Shown here in pieces: positions 47,607 through 59,356 of a stretch of 64,000 bases of DNA. The stretch covers positions 459,446,072 through 459,510,071 of the forward strand of contig NC_081406.1 in the NCBI RefSeq assembly GCF_030272615.1, read 5' to 3'. Numbering within the stretch: position 1 is the first letter of the stretch; every line of letters begins with the position of its first letter. The notes below the pieces were generated by a model. The model searched no databases. It was given only the letters and a program-made list of their open reading frames with translations, and had not been told where the DNA came from. Both the position numbers and the translations under genes were made by a program. Source of the stretch: Cryptomeria japonica. Taxonomy: Eukaryota; Streptophyta; Pinopsida; Cupressales; Cupressaceae.

Positions 47607-48396
47607 TTGAGTGAATTTGGGGGGGTTCCTTGTGTGATTGTGCCTCTCTCTATCTTGTGTTTTTTTCATTTTGGTGCTACGGGTTCTCCTAAATTTCCAC
47701 TTTTAACTCCTCATAATTATGCATCATGGAAGATTAAGGCATGGAGTAAACTAATGGAAAAAGGACTCATTCATTATGTAAATGGAACTATTACAACATC
47801 ATCTGATCCTAATTCTCAAATTGAATGGCTTACTAAGAATGCTATGACACTTGGAACTCTTAGAAAGTATGTATCAAATGATCTCATTTTTCACATTGAT
47901 AAGTGTACCACGATTAAAGAGGCTTGGGATATTTTTTAGAAATTATATAGTCAAGTTGATGAGATTAAGGGCTACAAGCTTGATAGTGAACTCACAACTT
48001 TGGATCCCAAGGATTTTGATACAATCCAATATTATGTCACAAAAGCAAATGAGCTAAGAGAAAAGTAAAGGATTGTGGAATTGACAAAAAGGATGCTCAA
48101 TCAAGGTTTATAACTTCTTGGACAAGCTTCCTTCAGAGTATGCAGCCTTTCTATCTAGCTTTCACACCCATAGGTTAGCTAAAGGTTCCTCATACACTTC
48201 TCCCTTATTTGATTCATTCACGGAGATGTTGATACTTGAGAAATCTAAGTTGACTAAGATGGGGATTCTCAAATCTTCAAAGTCACAAGCTTTGCTGGCT
48301 AACAAAGGGAATCAAAGCAATCAAGGAAAAGGCAAGAATCAAAAGAAACCTAAGTCAAAACCACATCAAGATGGAGCACATTCTTGCTCTCCATAA
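47607..48396 (+). pseudogene. gag: gag of E, N-terminal part
   Basis: FPLLTPHNYASWKIKAWSKL, TKNAMTLGTLRKYVSNDLIF and KEAWDIF, then LDKLPSEYAAFLSSFHTHRL: the gag/UBN2-like pattern of Copia elements. A TAG follows DIF at 47937, and frameshifts occur near 48070 and 48110. A TAA at 48394 precedes the zinc knuckle. It would form the particle shell. Confidence 0.75.
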
Positions 48397-49872
48397 CAAG
48401 TTGATTCACCATTCTCACCTAAGAGAAAATCATATAAGGACAATCTTTTTTGTGGATATTGCAAGAAGTTAGGACATGATGAACATCATTGTTATAAGAA
48501 GGATATTGATGAGTTGAAGAATCTTCTTCAGAAGAACAAAATCAACCTACCTTCCAGAATGTCTATGTCAGCTTCTTCTTCCAAGGATAAGGCTAAAGGA
48601 AAGCATCACTCTTTTGCGACAGCTAAAGGAAAGGGACAAGCTCTTTGTGCTACTACAAGTCATGATTTAGGGATATGGTTTCTAGATTCAGGTTCTTCTC
48701 ATCATATGGCATCTTCACAATCTATGTTTTCTACATTTGAGCCTTGCCACATGCCACAGCTTTTTATAGTAAATCATGCATACATGGATGTGATTGGGAA
48801 AGAATCTATTACCATTGGGTATAACTCCTTGAATGATGTGTTGTGTGTACCCCACTTGACAAACAATCTTATTTCAATCTATCAAATCACACATGGGGCA
48901 ACTAGGAAAACTGTGGAGTTCACACCTGATTTAGTTATCATTAGAGACTCGGAGAGTGGAGCCATCATTGCGACTAGGGTGATTGATCATGCATCTCGGT
49001 TGTACTCATTTTCACATTTTGGTCCTATTGATGAGGTTGATTCTTCCTATGTTGATGATTTAGATTTTGAGGAGAACATTGGGCACTTGAACTTGGGGAT
49101 TCTCACATGTGACCCTATTCTTGAGCCTTTCCTTTCATCTCCTTCTATTGATATCACACCACCCATTGCACCTAATGATGCAGCTAGTGCGACAATTTTA
49201 CCTTCTTGTGATTCAGTGCAACAATATATTCCATGTCTTCCAACTTCAGTTGATTGGGATGCCTACTTAACAGACATTGAATGTTTGTTTGTAGAGTCCT
49301 ACATTGCAGATTTGGGAGACATCATTGATGACATTCATCTTCTCTTTGATGAAGATGATCCTTCTTTGATTGTTGTGAGGGATCACTTTGACCCTCTTTT
49401 GCATTCTCTACATGATCAATCTTTAGAGGTTGACATGATTGTGGATACTTTTGTCCAGCAGTTGGAGGAGACATGCGATTCTTTGGATATTGTTCTACAT
49501 TCTTCTCCGCTAGATCTTGGAGTGCCTTTTTCAGCAGTGTGGTGCAGTTTACCACCTTTGGACGGGGTAACTTTCAACATCGACATGGGGAAACTTGAGC
49601 AATTTTCAGATATTCCTTTCATCATGAGTATTTTTCATACATCTTCCTTTCATGATTGGGGAGACTTCATGGATACACCTTTGGTTTTGTTTCTTCCTAA
49701 GGGGAGGAACATGGTTCGACGTTTGTGTAACGTTTTCTTCATTAATCATCAAGCTTCTATCATTGGTGTAGATTCCACATTGAGGGGGGGATTCCCAATC
49801 TCTCTTCTTCTTCTCTCATATGGGGGGGACTTTTTCCTCACATGGGGTTTTGTCCTTCACATACTTCTATGA
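48397..49872 (+). CDS. Zinc knuckle, protease and acidic extension of E
   Basis: Open for 492 codons (first ATG 48514). A zinc knuckle CGYCKKLGHDEHHC lies near 48460. The protease active site WFLDSGSSHHMA has its Asp at residue 58 from the ATG. VLCVPHLTNNLISIYQITHG and RLYSFSHFG follow, the usual end of a Copia protease. Residues about 170-452 are acidic and Asp/Leu/Ser rich with no integrase or RT motif, ending in a hydrophobic tail. It stays open while the upstream gag is broken. The extension may be a novel domain or the remains of rearranged spacer DNA. Confidence 0.65.
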   Translation, partial: QVDSPFSPKRKSYKDNLFCGYCKKLGHDEHHCYKKDIDELKNLLQKNKINLPSRMSMSASSSKDKAKGKHHSFATAKGKGQALCATTSHDLGIWFLDSGSSHHMASSQSMFSTFEPCHMPQLFIVNHAYMDVIGKESITIGYNSLNDVLCVPHLTNNLISIYQITHGATRKTVEFTPDLVIIRDSESGAIIATRVIDHASRLYSFSHFGPIDEVDSSYVDDLDFEENIGHLNLGILTCDPILEPFLSSPSIDITPPIAPNDAASATILPSCDSVQQYIPCLPTSVDWDAYLTDIECLFVESYIADLGDIIDDIHLLFDEDDPSLIVVRDHFDPLLHSLHDQSLEVDMIVDTFVQQLEETCDSLDIVLHSSPLDLGVPFSAVWCSLPPLDGVTFNIDMGKLEQFSDIPFIMSIFHTSSFHDWGDFMDTPLVLFLPKGRNMVRRLCNVFFINHQASIIGVDSTLRGGFPISLLLLSYGGDFFLTWGFVLHILL

Positions 49873-50095
49873 GAGTTCTTTGTATGTAGTTTTCATCTCT
49901 CTTTTGGGGGAGGGTTTTTTTCCCATTGGGTTTTCTCTCTTTCCTCGCTTTGTGAGAGATTTCATTGCATTTGTTTGCATGCATTTTCATTTGTACATGG
50001 GTACCTAACATGGCCTAGTAGTTGGGAGTCATCTTGTATTGCTTAGTTGCATTGTAGACTTAAGTGCATTCCCCTAAGTTGCACTTAAGGGGGGG
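49873..50095 (+). other. 3' UTR and polypurine tract of E
   Basis: T- and G-rich 3' region. The tract CACTTAAGGGGGGG ends at 50095, directly before the LTR. Confidence 0.75.
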
Positions 50096-50527
50096 TGTTG
50101 GTGTAAATAATTATTTATCTTGGATATTATTACACCTTACTTAAGTTTAGTTAGGAAATTTATTTCATAGTAGTTTGGGTATGAGACACTTGGGTGTTAG
50201 TGCCACATTGGGATAGTGTGTGTAGGAGAATTCCCACCTTTTGTGGTCCTATCTTGTTGTTACATTCCACCTTCGGTTGGTGATCCACCTCATGTGGAAT
50301 ATTATATTGTTTCTCCTACCTACCCACATCTATTTCCTACCTATCCTTGTGTCTTATTCAACCACATGTCATGTTTGTGTGCTCACATATCCATATAGGC
50401 TTGCCTATATAAGCAGGCTCATATTCATTGTATGTAATGCTTGATGATCTAGTTGATCAGTATTTTCATCTATTTTGTCTCTCTATTGCATTTTTCATTG
50501 AGCCCTTAATCTTGGCAAAATCTCACA
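50096..50527 (+). repeat. 3' LTR of E
   Basis: 432 bp, collinear with 45703-46163, ending AAAATCTCACA. Confidence 0.9.
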
Positions 50528-50737
50528 ATTTTTCCTCTTTGAGGTTTTCCATGTATAAATCTATGTGTTATGATTCTCATTTATGTGTTTGGCTTATTGG
50601 TTTCTTTACTTCTTTCAATTTTGTTTATACTGGTTTACCGGTTGGTGTATGAATGTTTTGTTAAGGCTAAAATCTACTATTCTGGTATAACATTGATTCA
50701 CCACCCCCTCTCAGTGTTATTGGTTTCCAACATAAAC

Positions 50738-51993
50738 AATAATCAGAAAATAAATACCATCCACATGACACCTAGATTTATACATGGAAAACCCGGTAAA
50801 GGGAAAAACCGTGTTGGGAAGCCTACCCACAGTCAGATTATACTTCTATAGTAAGTATGTGAATTACAATTTAGGGGCCTGCACTTGCAGAGCACTTGCA
50901 AGAATGCCAACAACCTAGAGCGCACTGCTCATCATAAAAGGAGTCTCACTGACTACATAGAAATCCAGACTACAATCTGGAATAATGAATAATCTACCAT
51001 GGTAGCATCTCCTATGCTTGAGTATAGTTACAGTTAAGCTCAATACCAGAGGACTAAATCCTCTTACATAAACCCAAGTTGATCTCCAATGATTCACCAA
51101 ATCCTCTACATAAATGATATTACATTACTCGGACATATAATCTCCTAATCCCATTCTCATATGTGATCTACAATGAGACCTTACATCATATATATACAAA
51201 CCCTCGACCATAAACAATTAGGTCGACCACTAGACAATAAACCAATTACATAATTACAAAACATGTCGGCCTTAGACCAAACAAATAATATCCAACACAT
51301 AAGACATCCCGATAGTTAATCTCCTAATCCCATCCCCATATGTGATCTACAATGAGATCTTACATCATATATATACAAACCCTTGACCATAAACAATCAG
51401 GTCGGCCACTAAACAATAAACCAATTACATAATTATAAAACATGTCGGCCTTAGACTAAACAAATAATATCCAACACATAAGACATCCCAAAAACACATC
51501 GAGAGGTCCAATACACATGTCACATTGCCGATCCATAACCCATATCAACCGAGACCCAATATAGGTCCACACGCTAAAGAAATTATCTCCATCCACCATG
51601 TCTCAAACATGATCACCATTAGCATCTTGAATCTATACTAGAATCTAAACCAACACCACTTATGAATATCATAAAAGATCTTCACTAAAGCTCTACCGGT
51701 GAAACCATCGTCGGAACAACAAATCAAGCTTTCAAGAAAATAAGATAGCATCCGATCACCAGACCAAAACCAACTGACTGAAATATGAACATGAGTATCA
51801 TGAATAAGCCAATTCCATAACCAAACCATGCCGGAGCATACAGAATCATGTTGGATCCAAACCAACCAGAAACTACTCAACCTACCGGGACCAAAAGGGT
51901 GTCGATAAAGCATCCAAAACCAAAATAGCTAGTGTTGACATCAATGACAAAACATCAATGCAACACATAATCCATTCCTCCAAATTTCCAACA
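50738..51993 (-). repeat. C1 3' LTR, inner piece, with internal tandem duplication
   Basis: Matches 56826-57865. A segment of about 179 bp (51141-51318) is repeated in tandem at 51319-51497, which makes this LTR longer than the 5' one. The inner end CCAACA is followed by the PPT. Confidence 0.85.
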
Positions 51994-52408
51994 ATCTCAC
52001 CCTTTGCAATTGATGGAAACACTAGATGTGAAAAACATCTAAGTACCAAGAAATGCCAAACAAGTTCCCCCCAGTGGAAGATAGCCAACAATCTCCCACA
52101 TAAAGATATAGCAATGAAGTTATGAAACAAAGACCAAACTCCTGTTGTGAATGATATCTTGTAAATCTCTAAATTACACATATATCTCTCCCCCTAATAT
52201 ATACAACTCCTTAAGTTTTTCCTTTTCACATCAGTATTTCTCTCCCTTGACATCAATGCCAAAAATCTGACAAAAATATCAAAGAAAAAACATAAACCAT
52301 TGAATCATAAAGATAATTACTCCCCCTGAGCAGCAACATCCCCACATCAGTGCCAAAATGAAAAATATCTTTGATAATGCATACCGGACTGATGCCAAAA
52401 AGCATCGA
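51994..52408 (-). other. C1 polypurine tract and 3' UTR
   Basis: On the minus strand GCAAAGGGTGAGAT precedes the LTR. The rest is non-coding with several GGGGGAG-type runs. Confidence 0.65.
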
Positions 52409-54137
52409 TCAAGTCTCTACCGGAGGGGCATAAACTCCCAATCTATCTTTGAAGTAGTCAAATGATTCCTTAGGCAAAGATTTAGTGAAGATATTTGCAA
52501 TCTTCTCTTTAGTGTTTACATAAACCAGTCTAACTTCATTTGCTTCCACCTTTTCCTTTAAAAAGTTATACTCGATAGATATGTGCTTCGTCTTAGAATG
52601 AAATACTAGATTCTCTGATATATCAATAGTAGCAGAGTTATCATAGTAAATAACTACTAATTCATTACAATCCACCTTTATATCCTTCAACATTTGCTTC
52701 ATCCATAGAACCTATGTATAGTTCATAGCAGCAACAACATACTTAGCTTCAGCAGTAGATAGAGAAGTACATGATTGTTTCTTGCTAATCCATGAAACCA
52801 ACTTCTTTCCAGGAAAGAAAGCTCCACCGGATGTACTTTTTTGGTCATCAACATCTCTAGCCCAATCAACATTGGTATATGCACATAAAGTAAAGTCATC
52901 ATCCTTAGGGTACCACAAACCATATTCTGATGTACCTTGTAAGTATCTAAAAATCCTTTTCACCTCACTCTCATGATTTTCTCTAGGATCACTCTGAAAT
53001 CTTGATATAATACAAATAACATTCATTATGTCAGGCCTAGTCTAAGTCAAATAAAGCAGACCTCCAATCATAGATTGGTATCTTAAAGGATTTACTGGTG
53101 CAGAAACATCTTTCCCTATCAATTTCTCACTTGTAACCATAGGAGTACTTACTAGTTTAGAATCTCCCATACCAAATTTACTCAATAATTCCCTAACATA
53201 CTTAGTTTGATAGATGAAAATACCTTTGTCAATCTGAGTAAGTTGCAAACCTAAGAAAAGTTTCATTTCCCCAATCATAGACATCTCAAATTCTTTCTTC
53301 ATATTGTTAGAAAATTCCTTACACAACTTATCTTCACCTGCAAAATAATCTCATCAACAAATAGTTCAATAATCAGTATATCATCATTAGTGATATTATA
53401 ATATAAATTACTGTCAGCATTACCTTTAGTAAAACCAAGCTTCAAAAGATATTTATCCAACCTTGCCAAGCTCTGAGTGCTTATTTTAATCTATATAAAG
53501 CCTTTTTTAACCTGCAAACCATTTTTGTATCATTTGATAGTGAAAAACCATCAGGTTGCTTAATATAAACTTCCTCATCAAGATCCTCATTAAAAAACTG
53601 CACACTTAACATCCATCTGATAAACCTTGTTGTTCTTATGGGAAACATAGGCAAGAAATAATCTTACAACTTCAATCCTAGCTAGAGGTGCAAAATTCTC
53701 ACCATAATCAATTCCTTCCTTCTAAGAATATCCTTTACAAACCAGTCTATTCTTACTCCTTGCAAGTTGACCATCCTCATTCAATTTATTTCTAAAACCC
53801 ATTTAGTTCCAATAACATTCTTATTTTTAAGCCGAGGAACTAAAGTCCATGTATTATTCTTCTCAATCTGATCTAATTCTTCTTTCATAGCTTTTGACCA
53901 ATATTCATCTTTACATGCCTCAATTACTGATACGGGTTCAACTTGAGAAATTAAACATACCTCATTAGTTGCCAGTATTCTTCTTGTCATTACTCCATGG
54001 TTTTTATCCCCAATAATATGGTCGTCTAAATGTTTCAATCTCACATACCTAGGAGTATTCTGACTCTCTGTTCCTATTCCCGGTTCTTCAGTTACTGTAG
54101 AATTTTCTAATACTGTCAGAGTAACTGGTTCAACACT
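52409..54137 (-). pseudogene. pol: Reverse transcriptase and RNase H of C1
   Basis: WSKAMKEELDQIEKNNTWTL near 53860 marks the RT start. The catalytic box near 53340-53390 reads FVDE, not the usual Y/FVDD. FLGLQLTQIDKGIFI and SMIGGLLYLT follow. RNase H has EVKRIFRYLQGTSEYGLWY, STSGGAFF, STAEAKYVVAA and KHISIEYNFLKEKV, ending at RLGVYAPP near 52415. The segment 53400-53780 is heavily decayed. It would copy RNA to DNA; it is inactive here. Confidence 0.85.
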
Positions 54138-55083
54138 CTATTCTGGTAAAGATGCTACTAATTCAGATATAATCATTTCCACCATCGGTTCCTTCTCATA
54201 AACTCTGATTTGACCTCTATTCATCTCATCCACCTTGACATTAGCACTCTCCATAATTCTCTGAAATCTTTTGTTAAAACATCTATATGCCTTTCTTTCA
54301 TTATAATAACCAAGAAATATGCCTTCATCACATCTAGGATTAAATTTGCCTATGATATCATGTCTCCTAATATAACATTTACTACCAAATATTGTGAAAT
54401 ACTTAATTGTAGGTGTATTGCCAAACCATAATTCATAAGGTGTCTTACTGGTTTCTCCTTTGATATGTACTTTGTTGAATGTATAAATCATCGTGCTCAC
54501 AACTTCTCTCCATTAGATATGAGGTAGACTAGCTTCCATCATCATTGTCCTAGCTGCATCCAAGATAGTTTCGTTCTTTCTTTCCACAACTCCATTTTGC
54601 TGAGGCAGAAAATTGTCTCCTTATGCCATGCTTCTCACTAAAGTTATTAAACTCACTAGATGTGAATTCTCCACCATGATCTGACCTCAAACATTTAATC
54701 TTCAATCGTATCTTAGTTTCCACTTTAGCCTTAAAGATTTTAAACTTTTCAAATGCCTCAGATTTCTCCCTTATAAAAGCAACCCACATCATTCTATAAT
54801 AATCATCAATGATTAGCATGAAATATCTATCACCTTGAAAATTTTTAACTCTAGCAAAGCCACACAAATCAGTATGAATAAGATCAAGAACATCATTAGA
54901 TTTATCTTGTATACTCCTAAAAGAGGTTCTGACCTGTTTACCCATTTGCCATTCTATACATACCAGATTATAGGGCTTCACAATCTTAGGTATATCTCTA
55001 ACTGCCTTAGTAGAACTGTTCTTCACAATGCAAGAAAAATTCACATGACATAGCCTCTTATGCCATAGCCAACTTTCATCAAT
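54138..55083 (-). pseudogene. pol: Integrase of C1
   Basis: The zinc domain is near 54960-55080; its last Cys is Trp in VCIEWQMGKQ. Catalytic positions: Asp in IHTDLCG near 54880, Asp in RSDHGGEF near 54675 and, after a frameshift near 54600, Glu in PQQNGVVERKNETI. The C-terminus has KTPYELWFGNTPTIKYFTIF and DEGIFLGYYNERKAYR. Stops occur at 54501 and elsewhere. Confidence 0.85.
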
Positions 55084-55617
55084 CTATGCAATCGAACATG
55101 TCTTCTCATCGGAATTCAAATGAAATATATTACCTTTTGTCTGTGTGCCTATTGCAATCTCCAAACTAGATCTGCTAATGATTTTGCATTTTCCATCCTT
55201 GAATTGTAATTGAAATCCTTTATCCACCAATTGTCCTACACTCAAAATATTATGCCTTAAACCTTCAATATAATAAAAATTACTAGTATTGTTCTTACCA
55301 TCCAATGATATAGTTCCTTTTCCTTTGATCATACATGCTTTGTCATTTCCAAATCTAACCAGACCACCATCAAATTCTTGCAAAGATAGAAACTTCCCTT
55401 TATCAACAATTATATGATGTGAACAACCACTATCAATTACCCATTCATCCTTGTCTTCAATTTTAGCAGCAAGTGCCTTCTGTTCGGGTACATTCTCTTC
55501 CAATGTCAAAACATCTTGCTTGATAGCCAGGAACACCCATTCCTTTCCATTGCTGAAACTACTAGCAAAATCTTTTGTCGGTTCATCATCAGAATCGGAA
55601 ATGCCTTCCTCGTCCAC
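55084..55617 (-). pseudogene. pol: Protease of C1
   Basis: 178 codons open. WVIDSGCSHHI holds the catalytic Asp; KGKGTISLDGKNN, GLRHNILSVGQL and EIAIGTQTKGNIFHL are the normal Copia protease and pre-integrase segments. It cleaves Gag-Pol in the family. Confidence 0.85.
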
Positions 55618-55699
55618 TATGTAGCATGATTTGTCTATGTTTTGCTTGTACTTATACTTGTTCTAATATCTAGGGTTAGGCTTAAAAGATCTTCTAACT

Positions 55700-56602
55700 C
55701 TTTCTTCAAATCTTGAATTCCTTTTAGGACATCTAGATGTAAAATGACCTATCTTATTACATGTAAAACATTTAAAAGGTTTTTTCCTTCATACTTACTT
55801 CTTGTTGGTCCTTTAGGTACCCTTCTAGAAAATATGGCTTCAAGTTTGTCAAACTCTTCATCTTCTCTCTTCATATCATTTAATTCTTTTGCATACAAAG
55901 CTTTCCAATCTTTCTTGTCGGTTGATGATGTACATGCATGAAAAGAAGGTTTAGACTTCATAGCTCTAGAAGGTCCAAATTATTCAAGCTCAAAAGAAGA
56001 TAATTTCCCAACCAAAGTATCTCTATTGATAAATGTATTAGCCATTGTCCTCAACTCATTAATTTCAGTAGCCTTCATCTTGTAACTCGGTGGTAGGGCT
56101 CTCAGAACTTTAGAAACAATTTCATTTTCACTCAGAGTTCCACCACAACATTGAATTCCCATAACAATCTCATTTACCCTTTCCTTGAAAGCAGTAATCC
56201 TTTCATCTTCTTTCATCTTTAGGTTCTCATATCTCACCAAGTAACTATCAATTTTTACAATTTTAACATAAGAGTCTCTAACTTATCCCATATATCCCTT
56301 CTAGATGATTTGTCAGTTAATCCCATTATTTGTTGATCAAAAAGTGCACACAAGAGGGATTTTGTTGCTCTACAATCATTCTCAAGCTCCTTATCCAAGT
56401 TTTCCGGAGGAGGATTTCCAGATGTCAGATTATGAGGTGTAACACCATTTGGTGTGATCTCCCAAATCTCCTTACCAAGACATCTCAGATGAGTCTCCAT
56501 CTGAATCTTCCATACTGTGTAATTATTTCCATCAATCCTAGGAATATCTCTCTGAAAGATAGCTCCAAATGAACTGGATGAACTTGAACTGTTAGCCGCC
56601 AT
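55700..56602 (-). pseudogene. gag: gag of C1
   Basis: Start ATG 56602 (MAANSSSSSSSF). IPRIDGNNYTVWKIQMETHL, NDCRATKSLLCAL and WDKLETL are the UBN2-type gag pattern. ERVNEIVMGIQCCGGTL and IVSKVLRALPPSYKMKATEI follow. The zinc knuckle CFTCNKIGHFTSRC is near 55730-55772. Stops fall at 56255, 55980 and 55749. Confidence 0.85.
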
Positions 56603-56647
56603 AGGATCTTCCTCAAGCAGTTAAGCTTTTTGTAGAGAGGAGAAAAG

Positions 56648-56659
56648 ATCTGACACCAA
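56648..56659 (-). other. Primer binding site of C1
   Basis: On the minus strand TGGTGTCAGATC follows the LTR after two bases. It differs from TGGTATCAGAGC at two places. Confidence 0.8.
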
Positions 56660-56660
56660 T

Positions 56661-57865
56661 TGTTAGATAGCTCAAATAATCAAAAAACAACCTAGAGGGG
56701 GGGTGAATTAGTTGTCATAAATTACCAGAACATTTAGCAATTAAATCTTTAATACCGAAACCCAAAACATTAATACCGAAATGCTTAAGGAAAATACCAG
56801 AACATTATTTAAACCAATTAAGCATAAACAATAATAATAGAATAGATACCATCCACATGACACCAAGATTTATATGTGGAAAACCCAATAAAGGCAAAAA
56901 CCATGGTGGGAATCCTACCCATAGTCAGATAATACTTCTACAATAAGTATGTGAATTACAATTGAGGGGCCTGCACTTGTAGGAAGACCAACAACCTAGA
57001 GTGCACTACTCATCACAAAAGGAGTCACTACATAGAAATCCAAACTACAATCCGAAATAATGAATGAACTGCAATGATATCATCTCCTATGCCTAAGTAT
57101 AGTTCCGGTTAAGCTCAAAACCAGAGGACTAAATCCTCTTAGATAAACCCATATTGATATCCAATAATCGACCAAATCCTTTGCCTGAATGATATTACAT
57201 TATTCACATAGATAATCTCCTAATCCCATTCCCATATGTGATCTAAAATGAGATCTTACATCATATATATACAAACCCTTGACCATAAACAATTAGGTCG
57301 GCCACCAGACAATAAACCAATTACATAATTACAACACATGTCAGCCTTAGACCAAACAAATAATATCCAACACATAAGACATCCTGAAAACACATCAAGA
57401 GGTCCAATCCACACGTTACATTAAGCCAGTCCATAACCTAGATCAACTGGGACCCAATATAGGTCCACATGCTAAAGAAATGATCTCCATCCACCAAGTC
57501 TCCAACATGATCACCATCAACATCCTTAATCCATACCAAAGGCTACACCAACACCACTTATGCATATCATCAAAGATCTTCATTAAAAGATTTGTTGGTG
57601 AAACTCTCACCGAAACAACAAATCAAAATTATAGGCAAATAGGATAGCATCTGATCACCAGACCAAAACTAACTAACTAAATATGAACATGAATATCATG
57701 AATAAGCCAATTCCATAACCAAACCATACCGGATCCAAACCAACCAGAAACTACTCAACCTATCGGGACCAGAAGGGTGTCGATAAAGAATCCAAAAAAA
57801 CTAGTGTTGACATCAATGAGAAAACATCAATGCAACACATAATCAATTCCTCTAAATGGCCAACA
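56661..57865 (-). repeat. 5' LTR of C1
   Basis: 1205 bp on the minus strand, TGTTGGCCATTTAGAGG to CTATCTAACA. A TATATATA run near 57263-57270 is the likely TATA box. Confidence 0.9.
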
Positions 57866-57939
57866 AATTCCTCAACCAAGGTTTGACTAAGGCAAACCCC
57901 TATCCACAACCCTTCTTCCCTTCTTTTCTATGTGCAAGT
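57866..57939. other. 74 bp between C1 and C2
   Basis: CT-rich DNA from AATTC (C1 target copy) to CAAGT (C2 target copy). Probably the continuation of the LTR-like sequence cut at 44824. Confidence 0.6.
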
Positions 57940-58987
57940 TGTTAGGTCCTGGAGGCAACTAAGAGGGGGGGGGGGTGAATCGGTTGTCAAATAAATTCAA
58001 ACCAAAACAACCTAACCAGACTTAATGCTGGTAGACTGTTTATCAGTTAATTGCAGTACCGATAAATATTAATGCGTGAAATAGAAAGACAATATCATCC
58101 ACAACACATAACACCAATATTTGTATGTGGAAACCCTATAAGGGGAAAAACCATGGTGGGAAACATTACCCACAATTAGATGATACTAGTACAGATAGTA
58201 TGTGTATACAATAGGGGGTTTGCACATGCAGAAAGGCCAGCCGCCTAGAGATCACTGCTCAAACACAAATGGGAAAAACTCTAACTACAATTGGATGGTT
58301 AAATCCAATAATGATGTACTGCTTAAAATAGTATCTTCATATGCTGGATTCAGTATCGGTGTAGTTCTGATATGTCTTCACAAAAACCTTCCTTTAACCT
58401 TCAAATGATGTTTGCATGTATTGCTCTGCTTATTCTCGCATATACCTTAATACAAATATTTTTCCCAATTGCATATCAATCTTACAAATAAGATCTTACA
58501 TATATACCAAAACCTAGGACCAAAATGTATAGGTCGGCTTTACAAAAGATATTACAATAAAACAATTTATGATTAAATCAATAACCAATGCAATATCCGA
58601 TTCAACATGTCGGCTTAATGCATTTACAACAATAATAAATCATCTCCATAGCATGTCGTGCTGATCTGGAATAGATAGGCCTGCTGGTGTTTATCCTCGA
58701 CCTATTTGTCGGTAACAACAAATATGGAAACACGAATATACCAATGAACAAATATCCAAGACAAACTATCCAAATGATGTCTTCGATATAACCATGTGTT
58801 TTCCATATCATTTCAAGTGTTGGTGAATAATATATCATGTCGGTGAATAAGATACCAGTGACTGTGCATAAAGTCACTTGCTTGTCGGTGAACATTGCCA
58901 AATCTCCAAGTGCTAGTAGGCTTGACCAGAGTTGATAAGTGTTGACATCAATGACAAAACCATATCAACATATCCAAAATAGCAACA
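57940..58987 (-). repeat. 3' LTR of C2
   Basis: 1048 bp on the minus strand from TGTTGCTATTTTGG to CAGGACCTAACA. Outer flank CAAGT. Matches 63507-64000 over the overlapping part. Confidence 0.9.
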
Positions 58988-59356
58988 ATCTCCCCCTTTG
59001 GCATTGATGGCAACAAAGGATGGAAAAACCATCAAAGTGCCAAAACAGAAATGCCAAAAAAAACAACATAACCAGAGATCAAAATTCAGAGAGTAATCAA
59101 TCTCTCCCAAAATAAAAATCTCTCCCCAAGAGATAAAGTCTCTCCCACTAGGATTGACATGTGATTTTCCTTATCAATCTCTCCCCCTTTGACATCAAAT
59201 TCCAAAGCAATACAAAAACTAGGTTCAAATACAAAATACCAACTTATCTAGTATACCAACTACTCCCCTTGAGAAGTAGCTCTCCTCATCAAAACCGGAG
59301 TACAAGATTTCTCTGTTAGTTTTGTCGGCTAATGACAAACATCAACTGTCTAAGTT
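58988..59356 (-). other. C2 polypurine tract and 3' UTR
   Basis: On the minus strand CCAAAGGGGGAGAT precedes the LTR. Several further GGGGGAGA runs lie upstream; no gene. Confidence 0.75.

Larger units (their letters stand above)
45703..50527 (+). mobile_element. Non-autonomous Copia element E (gag, protease, acidic extension)
   Basis: LTRs of 461 and 432 bp, PBS, PPT, and flanks GTTTT and ATTTT. The internal 3.9 kb codes for gag and protease, then an acidic region; integrase, RT and RNase H are missing. It sits inside solo LTR D. Confidence 0.85.
44995..50732 (+). mobile_element. Solo LTR D, interrupted by E
   Basis: Starts TGTTGGCAATTGACAC, ends GGTTTCCAACA, with TAAAC on both sides (44990-44994, 50733-50737). 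Without E it is about 0.91 kb and has no internal region, hence a solo LTR. The pieces are 44995-45702 and 50528-50732. Confidence 0.8.
44825..57865 (-). mobile_element. Copia retrotransposon C1, minus strand, with nested D and E
   Basis: Ends TGTTGG and CTATCTAACA on the minus strand; flanks AATTT and AATTC form a near-perfect 5 bp duplication. The internal order gag, protease, integrase, RT, RNase H is that of Ty1/Copia. All frames are broken. The 3' LTR has been split by D. Confidence 0.9.
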
